From the NCBI RefSeq assembly GCF_004571065.1, contig NZ_SPQN01000041.1, positions 1 through 38,358 of the forward strand: a stretch of 38,358 nt of DNA. The letters run 5' to 3'. The translations under genes were made by a program, and so were the position numbers. Within the stretch, counting starts at the first letter, position 1. Each line of letters begins with the position of its first letter. Source of the stretch: Geodermatophilus sp. DF01-2 (GTDB lineage: Bacteria > Actinomycetota > Actinomycetes > Mycobacteriales > Geodermatophilaceae). Below are positions 34,562-38,358 of the stretch, one piece after another. The notes under the pieces were generated by a model. It ran no database searches. It saw nothing but the letters and a program-made list of their open reading frames with translations, and had not been told where the DNA came from.

Positions 34562-34589
34562 GAGGCCCGGGTCACCGGACCCGGGCCTC
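34562..34589 (-). terminator. Terminator of the tRNA-Gly-Cys-Val cluster
   Basis: GAGGCCCGGGTC and GACCCGGGCCTC form a perfect 12-bp stem with loop ACCG, 8 bp after tRNA-Val on the minus strand. The stem is identical to that after the tRNA-Val at 37607. Confidence 0.8.
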
Positions 34590-34597
34590 TCGTGCTG

Positions 34598-34669
34598 TGG
34601 GCGATACTGGGTTCGAACCAGTGACCTCTACCGTGTCAAGGTAGCGCTCTACCACTGAGCCAATCGCCC
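34598..34669 (-). tRNA. tRNA-Val (GAC)
   Basis: Minus-strand cloverleaf with acceptor GGGCGAT/ATCGCCC, discriminator A, anticodon arm CTACC-TTGACAC-GGTAG (anticodon GAC) and T arm CTGGTTCGAACCCAG. CCA is not encoded. It is last in a Gly-Cys-Val cluster and is identical to the tRNA-Val at 37607 outside the anticodon arm. Confidence 0.93.
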
Positions 34670-34717
34670 GATCCGGCCCGCCGGCCGGTCCGCTCCGCCG
34701 TGCTCGGCGGGGAGCCG

Positions 34718-34788
34718 AGGTGGAGACGGGATTTGAACCCGTGTAGACGGCTTTGCAGGCCGTTGCCTCGCCTCTCGGCCACTCCACC
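34718..34788 (-). tRNA. tRNA-Cys (GCA)
   Basis: Acceptor GGTGGAG/CTCCACC with discriminator U, the known Cys identity base, and anticodon arm ACGGC-CTGCAAA-GCCGT (anticodon GCA). CCA is not encoded. Confidence 0.93.
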
Positions 34789-34829
34789 GCGCACGGGCGC
34801 CGGTCTCGCGACCAGCGCCCGAGGTTCCG

Positions 34830-34902
34830 AGCGGACGACGGGATTCGAACCCGCGACCCTCACCTTGGCAAGGTGATGCTCTACCAGCTGAGCCACGTCC
34901 GC
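34830..34902 (-). tRNA. tRNA-Gly (GCC)
   Basis: Acceptor GCGGACG/CGTCCGC with discriminator U and anticodon arm TCACC-TTGCCAA-GGTGA (anticodon GCC). It is the first gene of the Gly-Cys-Val cluster; CCA is not encoded. Confidence 0.93.
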
Positions 34903-34970
34903 GTTGCTGTCGTGCAGGGAAAACCATACCCGACCCCGAGAGGGCGTTTCACGGGGGGCTCCCCCGGAGG

Positions 34971-35417
34971 TCACCGGGCCGTCGGGTCCGCCCCGCCGTT
35001 GGACAGCAGGGCGGCCAGTTCGTCGTCCACCTCGAGCACCGAGGACTCCTGCCCGAAGGGAACGAGGTTCGCCGTCAGCTGCAGGAAGCCGGCCACCGTG
35101 CCGCGGGAGACCTCGAACAGCGCCTCGCCCGAGGGTGCGCGCAGGTGGAGGAACAGGACGTCGCCCGAGGTCCGCGACGGCCACAGCCGCACGTCCCCCT
35201 CGCCCGCCGGCCGGTCGAGGCCGGCCTGCAGCAGGTCGCGACCGACCAGCCACGAGATGCCCTCGTCCTCCTCGGTGTTGTCTCCGAAGGTGATCCGGAC
35301 GGCGAACGGATCGCTGACCTCGTAGCTGAGCAGCGCCGGGACCTCGGTCCACGACTGCGGGCCGACGAGGTACAGCGTCGTGGGGCAGGTGTACCCGGGC
35401 GTCGCGCGGTTGATCAT
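34971..35417 (-). CDS. SsgA/SsgB-like cell division and sporulation protein
   Basis: A 148-residue protein of the SsgA-like (SALP) family found only in morphologically complex actinomycetes, where members direct FtsZ placement and septal wall synthesis. Features: VPALLSYEVSDPFAVRITFGDN, WLVGRDLLQAGLDRPAGEGDVRLWPSR and LHLRAPSGEALFEVSRGTVAGFLQLT, in the order of SsgB (SYDPYAVxxxF, RDLLxxGL.RPxGxGDVRxWP). ATG 35417 is the only suitable start; AAGG is 14 nt upstream. It is divergent from the sigma-factor gene. Confidence 0.9.
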   Translation of the reverse strand: MINRATPGYTCPTTLYLVGPQSWTEVPALLSYEVSDPFAVRITFGDNTEEDEGISWLVGRDLLQAGLDRPAGEGDVRLWPSRTSGDVLFLHLRAPSGEALFEVSRGTVAGFLQLTANLVPFGQESSVLEVDDELAALLSNGGADPTAR

Positions 35418-35449
35418 GTCTCGAACAACGACCTTCCCTGACCGAGGTG

Positions 35450-35472
35450 ACGCCCGGACGGTCTCCGGGCGT
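35450..35472. promoter_or_regulatory. Hairpin in the ssgA-like/sigma divergent region
   Basis: ACGCCCGGA and TCCGGGCGT form a perfect 9-bp stem around a 5-nt loop, 33 bp from the ssgA-like start. It is placed well for a dyad operator; no T run makes a terminator unlikely. Confidence 0.35.
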
Positions 35473-35555
35473 GTCGTTCCCCTGGGTGCCCCTTCCGGGC
35501 GCCGTCGAACCGCGTCCCCTGCCCGTTGCGAAGACCGCGTGTGACGATGGGACTC

Positions 35556-36197
35556 GTGAGCAGCCCGGCACGGCGCGTCGGAGACGGTCCCGCAGGCGCC
35601 GACCTCCTCCTCCGCATGCGCGCGGGCGACCGGAGTGCCGTCGACGAGCTCTACGACCGGTTCAGTCGCCCGGCCTTCGCGCTGGCCCGTCGCATCCTCT
35701 CCGACGACGTCCTGGCCGAGGACGTGCTGCAGGACGTGTTCCTGAGCGTCTGGCGCGAGCCGGGCGCCTACGAACCCGGCCGTGGGTCCTTCTCCTCCTG
35801 GCTGATGGCGATGGTGCACCACAAGGCCGTGGACGCCGTCCGCCGGGAGGAGTCCCACCGGCGCCGGCAGACCAGGGCCGAGGACGACCTGGCCCTGACC
35901 ACCCCGACCTCCTCCCGCGATGTCGAGGACGAGGCGTGGAGCCGTGTCGTCTCCGAGCAGGTCCGCAGCGCGCTGGGTTCCCTGCCGGCCCCCCAGCGCG
36001 AGGCGCTGACCCTGGCCTACTACGGCGGGTACACCCAGCGGGAGGTCGCGGCGCTGACCAGCACCCCGCTCGGCACCGTGAAGACCCGCATGCTCGCCGG
36101 GATGCGCCGGCTCCGGGAGGAGCTCGGCAGCGCGGCGGGCGCCTCCCTGGGCGGTGCGCTGGGGGAGTCCGCGCCGATCGACGGGACCGGCCGGTGA
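35556..36197 (+). CDS. ECF sigma factor (SigK-like)
   Basis: A 213-residue sigma factor. Region 2 covers LLLRMRAGDRSAVDELYDRFSRPAFALARRIL, AEDVLQDVFLSVWREPGAYEP (region 2.2) and FSSWLMAMVHHKAVDAVRRE (2.3-2.4). Region 4 is LGSLPAPQREALTLAYYGGYTQREVAALTSTPLGTVKTRMLAGMRRLREEL with its helix-turn-helix. It resembles SigK/SigL-type group ECF factors. GTG 35556 is used; ATG 35547 is an alternative. The stop overlaps the anti-sigma gene (GTGA), so the pair is coupled. It is probably held inactive at the membrane by that protein. Confidence 0.92.
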   Translation: MSSPARRVGDGPAGADLLLRMRAGDRSAVDELYDRFSRPAFALARRILSDDVLAEDVLQDVFLSVWREPGAYEPGRGSFSSWLMAMVHHKAVDAVRREESHRRRQTRAEDDLALTTPTSSRDVEDEAWSRVVSEQVRSALGSLPAPQREALTLAYYGGYTQREVAALTSTPLGTVKTRMLAGMRRLREELGSAAGASLGGALGESAPIDGTGR

Positions 36198-37093
36198 GCC
36201 AGCCGCGAGAGCCACGGCGCGGGGACCACGAGTCGTTCGACGAGCTGGCCGTCGGCTGGGCGCTGCACGCCCTGGAGCCAGAGGATGAGAGCCTCTTCGC
36301 GGCCCACCTGCCCACGTGTCCCCGGTGCCGGCGGACGGTTGCCGAGACCGCCGAGGTCATGGGGGCCATGGCGAGCGACCTGCCGCCGGCCGCCCCCCCG
36401 GACCGGCTGCGCGGGCGGCTGCGGGCCGCGGTGGAGGACGTCGGGCAGGTGCCGCCGCCGGCCGACGGCGAGCAGCGGTCCCTACGGCCCCTGCCGCCCC
36501 CCGTCGGGGTCCCTGCGGACCGGCAGCGGTCCGCGGACCCGTCCCCCGGGCAGGGTGCGCACCGGGTGCCCTCCCCGTTCGGCCCCGCGAACCCACCGAG
36601 CAGCTGGCGCCGCGTGCTGCCCAACGCCCTCGTGGCGGCCGGGGTGGCGGCGATCCTGGCCCTGGGGACCTGGAACGTCGTCCTCAGCTCGGCCCGCGAG
36701 CAGGCGCAGGAGGCCGCCGCCGCGCGAGCCGAGGTGCTCGACGAGCTGCTGACCCCCGGCCGGGCCACCATCGCGCCGCTGTCCGACGACGGCACGCCGG
36801 TGGCCACGGTGGTGGCCCGCGAGGACCAGGTCCAGGTCGTCACCCAGGGGCTGCGGCCCAACGACGCCGAGGCGCAGACCTACGTCGTCTGGGGCCTCGA
36901 CGGGGACGACCCGGTGGCACTGGGCACGTTCGACGTGGCCTCCACACAGACGAACCTGATCGCCGTAGGCTCTGCCTCGACCGAGGTCGACGACTACGGC
37001 GGCTACGGCGGCTACGCCATCAGCCTCGAGCCCGGTGGTGAGGCTCCGCCGGTACCGACCGACGTCATCGCGAGCGGGGAGGTGGCCAGCTGA
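36194..37093 (+). CDS. Anti-sigma factor with zinc-finger domain (RskA-like)
   Basis: A 299-residue membrane anti-sigma factor. The N-terminal domain has the zinc motif His38-x3-Cys42-x2-Cys45 (AHLPTCPRCRRTV) and helices that clamp the sigma factor. A Pro-rich linker (85-138) precedes one membrane helix (about 142-164). The outer domain (AREQAQEAAAARAEVLDELLTPG through VWGLDGDDPVALGTFDV) is the RskA-type sensor fold. Regulated proteolysis normally releases the sigma factor; the signal is unknown. A Tyr/Gly repeat YGGYGGYAI lies near the C-terminus. Confidence 0.9.
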   Translation: MSQPREPRRGDHESFDELAVGWALHALEPEDESLFAAHLPTCPRCRRTVAETAEVMGAMASDLPPAAPPDRLRGRLRAAVEDVGQVPPPADGEQRSLRPLPPPVGVPADRQRSADPSPGQGAHRVPSPFGPANPPSSWRRVLPNALVAAGVAAILALGTWNVVLSSAREQAQEAAAARAEVLDELLTPGRATIAPLSDDGTPVATVVAREDQVQVVTQGLRPNDAEAQTYVVWGLDGDDPVALGTFDVASTQTNLIAVGSASTEVDDYGGYGGYAISLEPGGEAPPVPTDVIASGEVAS

Positions 37094-37107
37094 GCGGCCC
37101 GGAGACG

Positions 37108-37581
37108 GTGGCCCGGTCGGGACCCGGGCGGCCCGGCCAACCCACGCGCGACGAGATGCAGGCGCGGTTCACCGAGGACGGCCACCGCAGCCTGCGCGAG
37201 CGCGTGGCGCAGACCTCGTGGCGGCGGCGGCTGGCCGCGCGGCGCACCGTCGACTCGACCTACCGGGTGGTGGTGGGGGTGGTCGGCGGTGTCATCGTGG
37301 CGCTCGGACTGGCCACCATCCCGCTGCCCGGGCCCGGCTGGCTGACCGTCATCGCCGGGCTCTTCCTGCTGGCCACCGAGTTCTTCTGGGCCGAGCGGCT
37401 GCTCGACTTCACCCGGCGGCACGTCCGGGCCTGGACCGAGTGGTTGGGCCGTCAGCGCGCGTGGGTGCGGGTGACCGTCACCCTCGCCACCGCGGCGTTC
37501 GTGTACGGCGTCCTGGTGGTCATGCTGCACATGATGGGTATCCCGGACTGGATGCCGGGGTGGATGCCACTCTGGCGCTGA
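37108..37581 (+). CDS. PGPGW/TIGR02611-type membrane protein
   Basis: A 157-residue protein with a charged N-terminus, then paired helices VVVGVVGGVIVALGLATIPLPGPGWLTVIAGLFLLATEFFWAERLL containing the diagnostic PLPGPGW, and a third helix VRVTVTLATAAFVYGVLVVML. The end is Trp/Met-rich (IPDWMPGWMPLWR). The function of the family is not known. GTG 37108 has GGAG five bases upstream. It follows the anti-sigma gene by 14 bp and is probably cotranscribed. Confidence 0.85.
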   Translation: MARSGPGRPGQPTRDEMQARFTEDGHRSLRERVAQTSWRRRLAARRTVDSTYRVVVGVVGGVIVALGLATIPLPGPGWLTVIAGLFLLATEFFWAERLLDFTRRHVRAWTEWLGRQRAWVRVTVTLATAAFVYGVLVVMLHMMGIPDWMPGWMPLWR

Positions 37582-37606
37582 GCGTCTGGCAGAATGGCGG
37601 GCGCAC

Positions 37607-37678
37607 GGGCGATTGGCTCAGTGGTAGAGCGCTTCGTTCACACCGAAGAGGTCACTGGTTCGAACCCAGTATCGCCCA
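37607..37678 (+). tRNA. tRNA-Val (CAC)
   Basis: Acceptor GGGCGAT/ATCGCCC, anticodon arm CTTCG-TTCACAC-CGAAG (anticodon CAC) and T arm CTGGTTCGAACCCAG, discriminator A; CCA not encoded. It differs from tRNA-Val(GAC) at 34598 only in the anticodon stem and loop. Confidence 0.93.
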
Positions 37679-37685
37679 CCGCAGG

Positions 37686-37713
37686 GAGGCCCGGGTCCGT
37701 CGACCCGGGCCTC
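37686..37713 (+). terminator. Terminator after tRNA-Val(CAC)
   Basis: GAGGCCCGGGTC and GACCCGGGCCTC form a perfect 12-bp stem with loop CGTC, 7 bp after the tRNA, then CTCTCAT. The stem equals that at 34562-34589. Confidence 0.8.
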
Positions 37714-37741
37714 CTCTCATCGGGAGCGGCCGAGGGGGACC

Positions 37742-38197
37742 ATGGGGCAGATGTCCCGCCGCCGGCCGCCAGCCCCGCCCGTGCCGGCCCGGTCGCGGCA
37801 GCCGGGGCGCGCCGAACGCCTGACCGAGGTGCTCGAGCGCGACGGCGGCACCTGCATCTGGTGCGGCCGCGCGTTCGGCGGGCTGGTCCCGCCGACCACC
37901 GAGCACGTCGTCCCCCGCGTCAAGGGCGGCCCGTCGTGGCTGGCGAACGAGGTCGCTGCCTGCCGGCGCTGCAACGCCGAGCGCGGGCACCGGGCGCCGG
38001 TGGACTGGCTCGAGGAGTGCGAGCGGCGCGGCTGGCGACCCGACGCCGCCCGGCTCGCCCGGGCGCTGGACGCGCTGCAGGCCGCCATCGACCGCGAGGG
38101 CGGCCAGCGGCGCGCACGCCCCCACCTCGACGCCGCGCGGCGCAGGCTCCGCCGGCGGCTGCCCCCGGGGCCGGACCCACGTACGGTCGCCTCGTGA
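37742..38197 (+). CDS. HNH endonuclease-domain protein
   Basis: A 151-residue protein. After a basic, Pro/Arg-rich N-terminus come Cys38-x2-Cys41 (CIWCG), the HNH core TTEHVVPRVKGGPSWLANEVAACRRCNAERGHR with His55, Asn69 and a second zinc pair Cys74-x2-Cys77, and an Arg/Ala-rich helical tail. Small chromosomal HNH proteins of this kind are common in actinobacteria; their target is generally unknown. No partner restriction or phage gene is near. ATG 37742 has GAGGGGG just upstream. The stop overlaps the GTG of the first relay mini-ORF (GTGA). Confidence 0.85.
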   Translation: MGQMSRRRPPAPPVPARSRQPGRAERLTEVLERDGGTCIWCGRAFGGLVPPTTEHVVPRVKGGPSWLANEVAACRRCNAERGHRAPVDWLEECERRGWRPDAARLARALDALQAAIDREGGQRRARPHLDAARRRLRRRLPPGPDPRTVAS

Positions 38198-38274
38198 GCG
38201 AGCTCGCGAGCGAACGCATGGGCACAGCAGCGCCGCGAACGCGGCCGACGAGCGTCGGCGAGGAGGACCCGTGA
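38194..38274 (+). CDS. Relay mini-ORF 1 of the tandem array, 26 aa
   Basis: GTG 38194 overlaps the HNH stop; TGA 38272-38274 overlaps the GTG of the next unit. The product begins VSELASERMGTAAP and ends TSVGEEDP. GAG GAG in its last codons serves as the next Shine-Dalgarno. Translation is inferred. Confidence 0.45.
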   Translation: MSELASERMGTAAPRTRPTSVGEEDP

Positions 38275-38351
38275 GCGAGCTTGCGAGCGAACGCATGGGC
38301 ACAGCAGCGCCGCGAACGCGGCCGACGAGCGCCGGCGAGGAGGACCCGTGA
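38271..38351 (+). CDS. Relay mini-ORF 2 of the tandem array, 26 aa
   Basis: GTG 38271 to TGA 38349-38351, again overlapping the following GTG. It differs from mini-ORF 1 by one silent change and one Val-to-Ala change (TSAGEEDP). A third GTG at 38348 starts the next copy or the next gene, outside the window. Confidence 0.45.
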   Translation: MSELASERMGTAAPRTRPTSAGEEDP

Positions 38352-38358
38352 GCGAGCT

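Larger units (their letters stand above)
38194..38358 (+). repeat. Tandem array of 77-bp coupling-relay repeats
   Basis: GTGAGCGAG begins at 38194, 38271 and 38348 (period 77 bp). The two full copies differ at two positions, CTC/CTT and GTC/GCC; the third copy runs off the window. The unit includes GCCGAC-GAGC-GTCGGC, a hairpin in the first copy that is spoiled by the change in the second, and ends GAGGAGGACCC before the next GTG. Related single copies are at 5308 and 15446. Confidence 0.9.

Noticed and set aside
37742-38358. HNH gene plus repeats as a prophage or integrative element end
   Set aside because: tRNA-Val is intact, there is no integrase or duplicated tRNA end, and the repeats also occur in core operons.

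Overview
The window is very GC-rich, with GTG starts, 4-bp GTGA stop/start overlaps and actinobacterial gene order. An SsgA-like protein, a PdtaR-type ANTAR regulator, DNA polymerase I without proofreading residues and a four-S1-domain RpsA all point to an actinomycete. My best guess is Geodermatophilaceae (Blastococcus, Modestobacter or Geodermatophilus), from memory of protein style and not from a search. The order hisI-trpE-trpC-trpB-trpA-lgt-gltBD-pyk-pdtaR-liv-polA-rpsA-coaE matches, as I recall it, the Streptomyces core chromosome, so this is mostly a conserved housekeeping region rather than an island.

Layout: 1-6209 holds hisI and the tryptophan genes trpE, a Trp-associated membrane protein, trpC, trpB and trpA. 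trpD and trpF are absent here; in actinobacteria PriA usually replaces TrpF and trpD is unlinked. lgt overlaps trpA. 7495-13739 is gltBD (glutamate synthase). 14034-18232 carries pyk, a TesB thioesterase and, convergent, a PLP aromatic amino acid decarboxylase. 18439-25634 carries a tRNA-Leu(CAA), pdtaR and a branched-chain amino acid ABC transporter (livH-M-G-F on the minus strand; binding protein on the plus strand). 25828-34282 carries a GNAT, a hotdog thioesterase, polA, a broken aac(2') gene, a methyltransferase, rpsA, a small unknown gene and coaE. 34598-38197 carries tRNA-Val, -Cys and -Gly, an SsgA-like gene, an ECF sigma/anti-sigma pair, a small membrane protein, tRNA-Val(CAC) and an HNH nuclease.

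The unusual content sits mainly at gene junctions. (1) A 74-77 bp repeat lies exactly between the stop of one gene and the start of the next (trpB/trpA, pyk/tesB, and as a tandem array after the HNH gene). Every copy encodes a related 25-26 aa peptide whose start overlaps the upstream stop, whose stop overlaps the downstream start, and whose Glu-Glu codons form the next Shine-Dalgarno. I call these coupling-relay cassettes. (2) At gltB/gltD an unrelated palindromic insertion flanked by a 22-bp direct repeat has created the same arrangement, a 38-codon relay ORF. (3) The ABC substrate-binding lipoprotein is circularly permuted: its C-terminal half comes before its N-terminal half. (4) A family of long palindromes (GAAGG[A/G]CCCC start, loop near CTCGCAGGCTCG) occurs nested upstream of polA, inside the broken aac(2') gene and after rpsA.

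Other points: a 29-bp tandem repeat of hairpins after gltD, a TrpA with an 8-residue insertion and Glu in place of the catalytic Asp60, a LivH fused to an extracytoplasmic Ig-like domain, and several start codons placed 6-8 nt after TANNNT boxes, which suggests leaderless transcripts. Everything is read by eye; no alignment, folding or database search was run.
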